DNA of 11,052 nt from Actinomycetota bacterium (GTDB lineage: Bacteria; Actinomycetota; Actinomycetes; Mycobacteriales; Jatrophihabitantaceae). A model generated the notes under the pieces. That model did no database searches. It was not told the origin of the DNA and was given only the letters and a program-made list of their open reading frames with translations. This document shows, piece after piece, positions 1-5,279 of the stretch. Location of the stretch: the NCBI GenBank assembly GCA_019241805.1, contig JAFAWL010000247.1, positions 1 to 11,052 on the forward strand, given 5' to 3'. The stretch's first letter is position 1. Each line of letters opens with the position of its first letter. The translations under genes were made by a program, and so were the position numbers.

Positions 1-40
1 GCGCGGGCAGCTCCGGCGCCTGGGCGGGGGCTCCGCACAT
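1..40 (-). CDS. DUF1416 (SseC-like) protein, N-terminal fragment cut by window edge
   Basis: Only the first 13 codons are inside the window and they read MCGAPAQAPELPA. An MCG/MCS opening is what I recall for the DUF1416 (SseC) family, and that family normally follows the CysA2-type sulfurtransferase in actinomycetes. The ATG lies two bases after the TGA of the upstream gene. A GGAG at 48-51, inside the end of that gene, sits 7 nt before the ATG, so the two genes look translationally coupled. DUF1416 proteins are small (about 100 residues), of unproven function, and tied by context to sulfur metabolism. The identification rests on the first residues and on position, because the body of the gene is outside the window. 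Confidence 0.7.
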   Translation of the reverse strand, partial: MCGAPAQAPELPA

Positions 41-42
41 CC

Positions 43-876
43 TCAGGCTCCGGTTTCGATCGGGACGCCGACCAGCGACCCGTACTCGGTCCAGGAGCCG
101 TCGTAGTTCTTCACGTCTCCGTGGCCGAGCAGCTCGTGCAGCGCGAACCACGTGTGGCTCGAACGCTCACCGATCCGGCAGTAGGCGATCGTCTGCTTGG
201 CGTCGTCGAGGCCGGCCTCGGCGTAGAGCGCCCGCAGCTCCTCGTCGGACTTGAACGTGCCGTCCTCGTTGGCCGCCTTGCTCCACGGCACGTTCAGCGC
301 GCTCGGAATGTGACCACCGCGCTGCGCCTGCTCCTGCGGCAGGTGAGCTGGCGCCAGCAGCTTGCCGGCGAATTCGTCGGGCGAGCGCACGTCGACCAGG
401 TTCTTCGAGCCGATGGCGGCGACGACCTCGTCGCGGAAGGCGCGAATCGAAAGGTCCTGATCCTGCGCCTGGTAGCTCGTCGCGGGACGATTGACGGTGT
501 CCTTGGACAGCTCACGGCCGTCGAGCTCCCACTTCTTGCGGCCACCGTCGAGCAGCTTCACGGCGGTGTGGCCGTAGAGCTTGAAGTACCAGTAGGCGTA
601 CGCGGCGAACCAGTTGTTGTTGCCGCCGTACAGGATCACAGTGTCGTCGTTGCCGATGCCCTTGGACGACAGCAGCGCCTCGAACTGCTCCTTGTTCACG
701 AAGTCCCGGCGCACCGGGTCCTGCAGTTCGGTCTTCCAGTCGAGTTTGACGGCGCCGGGGATGTGTCCGCCGTCGTAGGCGGACGTGTCCTCGTCGACCT
801 CGACGAAAACGACACCCGGAGCGGTGAGGTTCTGCTCGGCCCAGTCGGCCGAGACGAGCACGTCTGCGCGGCTCAT
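43..876 (-). CDS. cysA2: Thiosulfate sulfurtransferase (rhodanese), CysA2 type
   Basis: This is a two-domain rhodanese that moves a sulfane sulfur from thiosulfate to a thiophilic acceptor through a persulfide on the catalytic cysteine, in the cytoplasm. The 277 residues equal my recollection of the mycobacterial CysA2 length, and long stretches look the same, such as VLVSADWAE near the start, ILYGGNNNWFAAYAYWYFKL at 81-100 and SWTEYGSLVG near the end. The N-terminal rhodanese domain (about 1-125) has YGGN (83-86) where an active cysteine would be, so it is structural. The C-terminal domain (about 145-277) holds the active loop CRIGERSS with Cys233. The ATG at 876 has an AGGAG 10 nt upstream. 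The gene lies behind a Cys-rich leader ORF and is coupled to a DUF1416 gene, which points to cysteine or sulfur control. Despite the name it has nothing to do with the sulfate ABC transporter. Confidence 0.95.
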   Translation of the reverse strand: MSRADVLVSADWAEQNLTAPGVVFVEVDEDTSAYDGGHIPGAVKLDWKTELQDPVRRDFVNKEQFEALLSSKGIGNDDTVILYGGNNNWFAAYAYWYFKLYGHTAVKLLDGGRKKWELDGRELSKDTVNRPATSYQAQDQDLSIRAFRDEVVAAIGSKNLVDVRSPDEFAGKLLAPAHLPQEQAQRGGHIPSALNVPWSKAANEDGTFKSDEELRALYAEAGLDDAKQTIAYCRIGERSSHTWFALHELLGHGDVKNYDGSWTEYGSLVGVPIETGA

Positions 877-885
877 GATGGTTGA

Positions 886-892
886 TCTCCTA
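886..892 (-). promoter_or_regulatory. Ribosome binding site of cysA2
   Basis: On the minus strand this reads TAGGAGA, ending 9-10 nt before the ATG at 876. It supports that start. It also shows that cysA2 can be translated independently, so any attenuation by the upstream leader ORF would have to act on this site or on transcription between 983 and 892. Confidence 0.7.
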
Positions 893-923
893 CCTGGTGA
901 AGAGGGATATGACCGGGTCTGGA

Positions 924-949
924 GCGCGCCGACGGGTTCGCGGGCGCGC
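924..949 (-). promoter_or_regulatory. Hairpin between the Cys leader ORF and cysA2
   Basis: GCGCGCC at 924-930 and GGCGCGC at 943-949 are perfect inverted repeats around a 12-nt loop, in the transcribed gap between the leader stop (984) and the cysA2 ribosome binding site. No T-tract follows on the minus strand, so it is not a classical intrinsic terminator. It could be part of an attenuator that changes when ribosomes stall on the leader's cysteine codons. GC-rich DNA gives such short stems readily, so the regulatory role is inference. Confidence 0.35.
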
Positions 950-983
950 CGGGGCCGGCGTTCATGCCGAACGCCTCAGGCGA

Positions 984-1073
984 TCAGTGACACAGGCAGC
1001 TGCCCACACGGCACAGGTCGACCGTGCGGCGGGAGGTGAGCGCGGTGCTCACGGCGCAGAGCGCGATGCCCAT
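984..1073 (-). CDS. Cysteine-rich leader peptide (29 aa), likely cysteine-responsive attenuator
   Basis: An ATG at 1073 opens a 29-codon frame that closes with TGA at 984-986, in the gap between lmeA and cysA2. The peptide starts MGIALCAVSTA and ends LTSRRTVDLCRVGSCLCH. It has four cysteines (6, 21, 26, 28), three of them in the last nine residues. The TSRR-x-VDLCR core followed by cysteines is the pattern I know from short leader ORFs upstream of sulfur genes in mycobacteria and streptomycetes, where cysteine codons let the ribosome sense Cys-tRNA supply. A TANNNT element ends 8 nt before the ATG and there is no Shine-Dalgarno, so the ORF is probably leaderless or nearly so. An in-frame GTG at 1052 is a possible later start. 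Expected role: stalling at the Cys cluster when cysteine is scarce would raise cysA2 and DUF1416 expression. The mechanism is inference; the peptide is directly readable. Confidence 0.8.
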   Translation of the reverse strand: MGIALCAVSTALTSRRTVDLCRVGSCLCH

Positions 1074-1081
1074 GGGGTGAC

Positions 1082-1087
1082 AGAGTA
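1082..1087 (-). promoter_or_regulatory. Candidate -10 element for the leader-cysA2-DUF1416 transcript
   Basis: On the minus strand this reads TACTCT (TANNNT) and lies 8 nt before the ATG of the Cys leader ORF, placing the transcript start at or within a few bases of that ATG. No good -35 is visible 16-18 bases upstream (near 1105-1110), where the sequence is the stop codon of lmeA. The promoter would therefore overlap the end of the preceding gene. Confidence 0.5.
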
Positions 1088-1107
1088 CCGGTCGATCCAA
1101 GGCCCGG

Positions 1108-1830
1108 TTACTGCTGACGCAGGACCACCGGCCCGGAGTGGGCGACGAGCAGCACGCCCGCAGGTCCGACCGACGCCGTATTGATGGCCAGGTTGTACGG
1201 CAACTGCGGCAGCGACACCGGCGCGCTGAGCTGCGACACGAGCTGGTTCACGACGCTGTCGGGAAGGGAGACGCCCGCGACGGCCACCTTGCTGATGTGT
1301 AGCTGCAGTTTCTGCTTCTGCACCGACGCCGTCGCCAAGCCGGTAGCAACTTCACTCTTGCCCAGTACCGGGACGGAGACCCGGACCGATATCGCGTTGT
1401 CGGCCCAGGTCAGCGACAGTCCTTGCACGTTCACCAGCGAGGTGATCGCACTGAACGGCAGCGTCACCCGGCCGTCGATCGAGGAGCAGGGAACCGAACG
1501 GACCGAGCGGCTGAAGGCCTCGGCGAGGGAGATCTTGGCGTCATGCAGGTGGACGTCCAAGTCCGTGCCGGTCAACCCGTCCAGCCGCACCTGCCGCCCG
1601 GACACTTCGACGTCGTCGTACTTACCCGAGATGGCCTGGGTCAGGAACGGCACCCCGTGGATGTCGACCTTGGGCGAACCCTCGAAGTCGGCCTGCTGGC
1701 TGAGGTACTTCTCGGCTGCCGACTGCGCGAGGGCCACGCCGACGCGATCGGCCACGACGACGATCACGATCAGGACCAGCACGACGATGACCAGCGCGAG
1801 CCAATCCCACCTCCGGCGGCGTACGGGCAT
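1108..1830 (-). CDS. lmeA: LmeA-like phospholipid-binding protein (DUF2993)
   Basis: The 240-residue product opens with a basic stretch (MPVRRRRWDW), then one hydrophobic segment at about 11-27 that acts as signal or anchor, then a soluble domain outside the membrane. The domain fits DUF2993: FLTQAISGKYDDVEV, then a region with LTGTDLDVHLHDAKISL, and ADNAISVRVSVPVLG. In mycobacteria LmeA binds phospholipid in the periplasm and is needed for mannan elongation of lipomannan and lipoarabinomannan. In another actinomycete the exact lipid role is inferred. A much longer open frame continues upstream to 2580 but it crosses the neighbouring gene. ATG 1830 is chosen because it gives a proper N-terminal signal and lies 11 nt after the stop of the upstream membrane gene, with a GAGG overlapping that stop. 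In M. tuberculosis the homologue (Rv0817c) sits in the same place between the cysA2 region and glnR. Confidence 0.85.
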   Translation of the reverse strand: MPVRRRRWDWLALVIVVLVLIVIVVVADRVGVALAQSAAEKYLSQQADFEGSPKVDIHGVPFLTQAISGKYDDVEVSGRQVRLDGLTGTDLDVHLHDAKISLAEAFSRSVRSVPCSSIDGRVTLPFSAITSLVNVQGLSLTWADNAISVRVSVPVLGKSEVATGLATASVQKQKLQLHISKVAVAGVSLPDSVVNQLVSQLSAPVSLPQLPYNLAINTASVGPAGVLLVAHSGPVVLRQQ

Positions 1831-1841
1831 GCCGGTCGGCC

Positions 1842-2741
1842 TCACCCGCGGATGGCCAGACAGAGCAGGTACGCCGTCGGCGCGACCAGGCCGTACGCGA
1901 TCCCGATTCCGAAGACCGGGCGCAGCCGCCGGGCGAACCCGCTGCTGGGCAGCGACGAGGCGTGCTGGATGAAGCCGGTCGCCATCGCGAACAGCGCCGC
2001 GATCGCCGCGAGGGCGGCGCCGAGAAAGGCGGCCCGTCCGGCATTGAATTCGATCGTGCCTTTCAAGCGCACATACCCGACCGCCGCGCCCGCCAGCGTC
2101 GACACGACCACCGCCAGCAGACCCCGTGACACCTCCGGATCGAAGCGGGGACGCGGGCAGACGAGGTCGATGACGAATCCGACCACCAGGGCCGCGCCGG
2201 TTATCAGGGCGACTGACATGACCAGCTGCCGGCCGTCGACCTCGTGCCGTAGTTGCACGAATGAGGCCAGGGCTACGGTCACGACGATGAGCAGCGCGAT
2301 ATCGGACAGCGACTCGACGACGCGGGCCCGCACGACGCCCCGGGTGAGCTGGTGGAAGAACATCACCGCGAGGGCCAGGCCGACGACCCCGACCAGTGTG
2401 CCCAGCTGACCGTGGGGCCAGACCGACACCACGGTGTCGGCGGCCGCCGCCGCCATGGCTCCGATCACGAGGGCGCCGATACGGCCCGGCAGCGCCGTGC
2501 CGATGACCCAGCTCAGCACGGTGCAGCCCTGGGTCGCGGCGACCGCGATGAGCAGTGCCAGCGCGCTCTGGCTCGCACACGCGAACAGGGCCGCGCCGGC
2601 GACCAGCGCCAACGCCGCACCGCTGAGGAAGTCGACTGCGGCCCCCTCGTCACCCTCCGTGCGGCCCTGGGCGCCGGTCGAATCGGTGTCCTCGGGCGAG
2701 ATCTCGTCGACGTCACTCGTCCCGGCCGGCCGCTGCTTCAC
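1842..2741 (-). CDS. Polytopic membrane protein of unknown function
   Basis: The 299-residue product has a charged, acidic cytoplasmic N-terminus (1-35, several Asp and Glu) and then about eight hydrophobic segments, roughly 37-57, 60-80, 86-106, 113-130, 147-163, 173-195, 207-223, 235-258 and 277-297 by eye; one of these may not span. I do not recognise a catalytic motif. A conserved-looking loop, CPRPRFDPEVSRG at 195-207, sits between helices. The layout loosely recalls polytopic lipid-metabolism enzymes, but no sequence motif supports that. The start is GTG 2741; a nearby ATG at 2748 runs into a stop after three codons. The Shine-Dalgarno is weak (GGGA about 12 nt upstream). It is followed after 11 nt by lmeA, so the two are almost surely one operon, which suggests a job in the cell envelope. 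It is divergent from glnR with about 180 nt between. Confidence 0.8.
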   Translation of the reverse strand: MKQRPAGTSDVDEISPEDTDSTGAQGRTEGDEGAAVDFLSGAALALVAGAALFACASQSALALLIAVAATQGCTVLSWVIGTALPGRIGALVIGAMAAAAADTVVSVWPHGQLGTLVGVVGLALAVMFFHQLTRGVVRARVVESLSDIALLIVVTVALASFVQLRHEVDGRQLVMSVALITGAALVVGFVIDLVCPRPRFDPEVSRGLLAVVVSTLAGAAVGYVRLKGTIEFNAGRAAFLGAALAAIAALFAMATGFIQHASSLPSSGFARRLRPVFGIGIAYGLVAPTAYLLCLAIRG

Positions 2742-2824
2742 CCGGCCATCGTCCCAGACCGGACTGTGGTCACCGTCCCACCACCGTGCGGTACCTCGCC
2801 GCGCCGGAAGCGCTGTCGGTCTTG

Positions 2825-2830
2825 TAGCAT
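2825..2830 (+). promoter_or_regulatory. Candidate -10 element for glnR
   Basis: The divergent gap 2742-2920 must hold the promoters for glnR and for the membrane protein-lmeA operon. TAGCAT at 2825-2830 is the best TANNNT on the plus strand and would give a 5' leader of about 85 nt. There is no convincing -35 17 bases upstream (around 2802-2807). I saw no clear promoter on the minus strand and nothing else recognisable in this gap. Confidence 0.3.
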
Positions 2831-2910
2831 TCTTCGGACCGGGCAGCGCCGCCCGCTGGGCGACCGGCAGTGCGGCTGGTCCTCCACCTCCTGTCTCGCC
2901 TGCTCGTCAT

Positions 2911-2915
2911 GGAGG
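2911..2915 (+). promoter_or_regulatory. Ribosome binding site that sets the glnR start
   Basis: GGAGG ends 5 nt before GTG 2921. Upstream in-frame ATGs at 2870 and 2909 have no Shine-Dalgarno, and the one at 2909 includes part of this site. Starting at 2921 gives VDLVLLTAAVQPTTEVLPAL, which lines up with the usual GlnR N-terminus (short opening, then LLTxALQPSTEVLPALGLL). Confidence 0.7.
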
Positions 2916-2920
2916 CGTTC

Positions 2921-3664
2921 GTGGATCTTGTGCTGCTCACCGCCGCCGTTCAGCCGACTACCGAAGTGCTGCCGGCCCTCGGACTTCTGTCGCACTCAGT
3001 CACTGTTCTGCCCTTGGATGCCTCGGAGCTGGTCGACCGTTCCGGCTGCGACGTCATCCTGCTCGACGCGCGCCGTGACCTGGCCGCCGCTCGTTCGTTC
3101 ACTCGCGTGCTCAAGGCGATCGGCATGAGCACTCCGGTCGTCGCGGTGCTCACCGAAGGTGGGCTTATCGCCGTGTCGGTCGACTGGGCGGTCGACGACA
3201 TCGTCCTGGACACCTGCGGGCCGGCCGAACTCGACGCCCGCCTGCGCCTGGCCACCGATCGACTGGCCAAGACCGGCATGCCGGCACCCGATCACGTCAA
3301 CATCGGGGATCTGATCATCGACGAGTCGACCTACACGGCCCGTCTCCAAAGCCGCGCACTCGACCTGACGTACAAGGAGTTCGAGCTGCTGAAGTTCCTG
3401 GCCCAGCATCCCGGCCGGGTTTTCTCCCGCGCGCACCTGGTGCAGGAAGTGTGGGGCTACGACTACTTCGGTGGCACCCGGACGGTCGACGTTCACGTGC
3501 GGCGGCTGCGCGCCAAGCTCGGAGCCGAGCACGAGGCGATGATCGGCACCGTGCGCAACGTGGGGTACAAGTTCGTTCGCCCGTCGACCGACGCGGCGGC
3601 CGAACACCGGCGCTCCCTGGCCGACGACCTCGACGAGCTCGACGGCGCCGACCTCACAAACTGA
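2921..3664 (+). CDS. glnR: GlnR-type orphan response regulator of nitrogen metabolism
   Basis: GlnR is the OmpR-family regulator that activates nitrogen assimilation genes in actinomycetes (glutamine synthetase, ammonium uptake, nitrate and nitrite use). The 247-residue protein has an atypical receiver domain (about 1-115), with STEVLPALGLL-like opening residues and the pocket CDVILLDARRDL, where Asp49 corresponds to the conserved aspartate. The remaining receiver residues are not canonical, as known for GlnR, which dimerises without ordinary phosphorylation. The winged-helix DNA-binding domain (about 125-222) carries LDLTYKEFELLKFLAQHPGR, VWGYDYFGGTRTVDVHVRRL and VRNVGYKF, nearly the Streptomyces GlnR sequence as I recall it. 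A charged Asp/Glu-rich tail (224-247) follows. No kinase gene is adjacent, as expected for an orphan regulator. GTG 2921 is preferred over the longer ATG 2870 start. Its place beside lmeA and mshD matches M. tuberculosis Rv0818. Confidence 0.93.
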   Translation: MDLVLLTAAVQPTTEVLPALGLLSHSVTVLPLDASELVDRSGCDVILLDARRDLAAARSFTRVLKAIGMSTPVVAVLTEGGLIAVSVDWAVDDIVLDTCGPAELDARLRLATDRLAKTGMPAPDHVNIGDLIIDESTYTARLQSRALDLTYKEFELLKFLAQHPGRVFSRAHLVQEVWGYDYFGGTRTVDVHVRRLRAKLGAEHEAMIGTVRNVGYKFVRPSTDAAAEHRRSLADDLDELDGADLTN

Positions 3665-3681
3665 CGTCGGCTTGACCGACG
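3665..3681 (+). terminator. Hairpin directly after glnR
   Basis: CGTCGG (3665-3670), loop CTTGA and CCGACG (3676-3681) form a perfect 6-bp stem beginning on the base after the glnR stop codon. There is no T-run. It may act as a weak terminator or mRNA 3' end, helped by the second hairpin 20 bases further on. Confidence 0.45.
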
Positions 3682-3701
3682 CTGTGCCGGATGCGCGGAT
3701 A

Positions 3702-3718
3702 CCGTCGCCGGATGACGG
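3702..3718 (+). terminator. Second hairpin in the glnR-XRE gap
   Basis: CCGTC (3702-3706) and GACGG (3714-3718) pair around a 7-nt loop. Together with the hairpin at 3665-3681 it forms a pair of stems ahead of the XRE promoter. This fits a U-less actinobacterial termination zone, but the stem is short. Confidence 0.3.
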
Positions 3719-3733
3719 GGACGGAACAGCCTG

Positions 3734-3767
3734 CTGAACCTGTTACCTGATCGGGTACCATCAGAGT
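3734..3767 (+). promoter_or_regulatory. Promoter of the XRE gene, leaderless type
   Basis: TACCAT at 3756-3761 matches TANNNT. It stands 6 nt before the ATG at 3768, so the ATG would be the first transcribed base. CTGAAC at 3734-3739, with a 16-base spacer, is a possible weak -35. No Shine-Dalgarno precedes the ATG, which agrees with leaderless translation, common in actinomycetes. Confidence 0.6.
3747..3764 (+). promoter_or_regulatory. Possible XRE operator over the -10 element
   Basis: CTGAT (3747-3751) and ATCAG (3760-3764) are a perfect inverted repeat with an 8-base spacer. A smaller TACC/GGTA symmetry lies inside it. The repeat covers the -10 box of the XRE gene, where an autorepressor of this family would be expected to bind. 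The placement is suggestive but the arms are only five bases. Confidence 0.35.
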
Positions 3768-4022
3768 ATGGCCACGATGGGTCCCACCACCACCCGCGCC
3801 GTCGAGAACTTCGCCGGTAACGTACTCAAGCTGGCCCGGATTCAGAAGGGCCTCAGTCAGCGACAGCTGGCCGCAGCCGCCGGGGTCCCGCACACCACGA
3901 TTTCGAAGATCGAAGCGGGCACCCGCCAACCGTCGTGGCCGGTCCTGTGCCGCATCCTCGCGGCCGCCGATCTCGAACCGCGAGTGCGGCTCGAGCCCTA
4001 CGACGACCATGACGACCGGTGA
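3768..4022 (+). CDS. XRE-family HTH regulator, antitoxin-like, paired with a nucleotidyltransferase relic
   Basis: This is an 84-residue protein that is little more than a Cro/C1 helix-turn-helix. The domain covers about residues 15-70: NVLKLARIQKGLSQRQLAAA forms the first two helices, then the turn at GVP and the recognition helix HTTISKIEAG, ending with the family-typical TRQPSWPVLCRILAAADLE. The tail VRLEPYDDHDDR is what I recall from a small actinobacterial HTH family whose gene overlaps a downstream nucleotidyltransferase-like (AbiEii or MNT-like) gene. Here the stop codon overlaps GTG 4019 of such a relic by four bases. The likely job is autorepression of the pair, as in a toxin-antitoxin or defence-like module. 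The gene looks intact (normal length, no missing HTH residue), although its partner is destroyed. ATG 3777 is an alternative start. Confidence 0.85.
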   Translation: MATMGPTTTRAVENFAGNVLKLARIQKGLSQRQLAAAAGVPHTTISKIEAGTRQPSWPVLCRILAAADLEPRVRLEPYDDHDDR

Positions 4023-4394
4023 CCGCTCCGGAGCTGGACGGCCGCCAAATTCGCCAACTTCATGCCGGGATTCGCGTAAACGACGTCCCGGACGGCCTGC
4101 CGTCGATACATCCGCCGAGGCCCTGCGGGGACAGAAGATGCTGAATCTGCGAACGCCCACGGCGACATGGACCTGACGTTCAGCCCGGCCGCGTTTCCCG
4201 CCGGCTACAACGATCTGATCGGTCAAGCCGTCGCCCGCGTGGTCGATGGCATCACCGTCCATGTGGCCGCGCTCGACGACGTCATCACGAGCAAGACGGC
4301 GGCCGCCCGTCAGAAGCACTTCGAGGCACTGCCCGAGCTGCATCGGCCAGCCCCGAATCGCGCGCTGGTCACTGACCGAGACAGCCCATTGTGA
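4019..4394 (+). pseudogene. Decayed nucleotidyltransferase-like (AbiEii/MNT-type) gene
   Basis: The remains can be followed through three frames. Frame one starts at GTG 4019 (4-base overlap with the XRE stop) and reads VTAPELDGRQIRQLHAG, then IRVNDVPDGLP. Near 4102 the frame shifts and continues DTSAEALRGQKMLNLRTP. Near 4156 it shifts again, as if one C were lost, to HGDMDLTFSPAAFPAGYNDL and onward through VHVAALDDVITSKTAAARQK and FEALPELH, to a stop at 4392-4394. In the family as I remember it, a segment with a GG motif and a D-x-D metal site lies between the LHA and the VPDGLP regions. That segment is absent, so the catalytic core is deleted. The last frame alone (75 codons from 4167) is open but could only make the C-terminal tail, with no ribosome binding site. 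A non-functional relic is by far the best reading. Confidence 0.8.
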
Positions 4395-5239
4395 CCCAGG
4401 TTCGACGCGAGCTGAGCGACGAAGAGCGACAGGCGATTCGGGGTCTGGCAACCGAGCTGGAGCGACGCGACGGCGCGCCACCACTCTCGGACCAGGCGCT
4501 GGCCGACCTAGTCGGTGATGCCGGCGTCCACGTTCTCGTCCGCACGGACGGGCACCTACGCGGTTACGGGCAACTCGCCCACGGATCGGCCGAGGTGCTG
4601 GCCGGTCCTGAGGAGTTGAACGCGGTACTCGACGCCCTGGAAGCCCAGGCCGACGACTTCGAGATCTGGGCGCACGGTTCGACCAGCCGGATTGCCGCCG
4701 CCGTCGCCGCGCGCGGATACGAACAGGTGCGGTTGCTGCACCGGCTGCGCCGGCCACTCGGGGACATCGCCGAGGCCGCTTGGCCCGTCGGTGTCCACGG
4801 ACGCACATTCGAGCTCGGCCGTGACGAGCCGGCCTGGCTCGCCCTCAACGCCGCGGCCTTCGCTCACCATCCGGAGCAAGGTCGTTGGACGCGGGCCGAC
4901 CTGGAGGCGCGCGAAAAGGAGGATTGGTTCGATCCGGACGGCTTCCTCATCGCCGAGCGATCCGGTGAAATGATCGGTTTTCACTGGACGAAGCGGCATC
5001 CGGACGCGGTCGGAGAGGTCTACGTGCTCGGCGTCGCGCCGGGCGCCCAGGGCACGGGCCTCGGAAAAGCGCTGCTGATGAAGGGACTGCGCCACCTAGC
5101 GGCGAGCGGCTCGAGCGAGGTCATTCTGTACGTCGACGACGACAACGCGACGGCCCTGAGACTGTACGAACGGGCGGGCTTCGAACGTGCCGCGACCGAT
5201 ATCCAGTTCCGACGTCCCGGCCGAGCACGCTCCGGCTGA
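4391..5239 (+). CDS. mshD: Mycothiol synthase
   Basis: MshD acetylates Cys-GlcN-Ins with acetyl-CoA in the last step of mycothiol synthesis, the main low-molecular-weight thiol of actinomycetes. The 282-residue protein has two GNAT domains. The C-terminal one (about 135-282) is typical: AAFAHHPEQGRWT at 155-167, WFDPDGFLIA, GFHWTKRHPD, the EVYVLGVAPG strand with Glu209 (the proposed general base), the CoA loop QGTGLGKA at 220-227, and ALRLYERAGF with Tyr259. The N-terminal domain (about 1-125) keeps EIWAHG and LRRPLGD but has EVLAGPEEL where the mycobacterial protein carries a CoA-binding R-R-x-G-x-G loop, so it probably does not bind CoA. The start GTG 4391 overlaps the stop of the upstream relic by four bases and has no clear Shine-Dalgarno. 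It gives an N-terminus like other MshD proteins. The position between glnR and pst matches M. tuberculosis Rv0819. Confidence 0.93.
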   Translation: MTQVRRELSDEERQAIRGLATELERRDGAPPLSDQALADLVGDAGVHVLVRTDGHLRGYGQLAHGSAEVLAGPEELNAVLDALEAQADDFEIWAHGSTSRIAAAVAARGYEQVRLLHRLRRPLGDIAEAAWPVGVHGRTFELGRDEPAWLALNAAAFAHHPEQGRWTRADLEAREKEDWFDPDGFLIAERSGEMIGFHWTKRHPDAVGEVYVLGVAPGAQGTGLGKALLMKGLRHLAASGSSEVILYVDDDNATALRLYERAGFERAATDIQFRRPGRARSG

Positions 5240-5242
5240 ATT

Positions 5243-5255
5243 TGCGCTGAGCGCA
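5243..5255 (+). other. Small hairpin after mshD
   Basis: TGCGC (5243-5247), loop TGA and GCGCA (5251-5255) form a 5-bp stem 3 nt after the mshD stop. The only gap before the lectin-CHAP gene is 40 nt (5240-5279), so this could be a weak terminator or chance. No T-run follows. Confidence 0.2.
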
Positions 5256-5279
5256 GAGCTGGGGCAGTCTCACCCGATT

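Noticed and set aside
121..885. 254-codon plus-strand frame opposite cysA2
   Set aside because: It is antisense to a near-identical CysA2 sequence and has no domain.
1831..2580. N-terminal extension of the lmeA frame to 2580
   Set aside because: It is an Arg/Gly-rich shadow of the overlapping membrane gene; ATG 1830 gives a proper signal segment and spacing.
2870..2920. Longer GlnR start at ATG 2870 or 2909
   Set aside because: There is no Shine-Dalgarno for either, and the extra residues are absent from known GlnR N-termini; GTG 2921 has GGAGG 5 nt upstream.
4167..4394. 75-codon frame as an independent small gene
   Set aside because: It is the C-terminal tail of a broken nucleotidyltransferase-like gene and its ATG has no ribosome binding site.
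3654..4808. 384-codon minus-strand frame across the XRE gene, relic and mshD
   Set aside because: It spans three plus-strand genes, is Arg/Pro-rich low-complexity in its first part, and has no ribosome binding site or family match.
5187..5279. GTG 5187 as start of the lectin-CHAP gene
   Set aside because: It would place 31 polar residues before the basic region of the signal peptide and overlaps the end of mshD.
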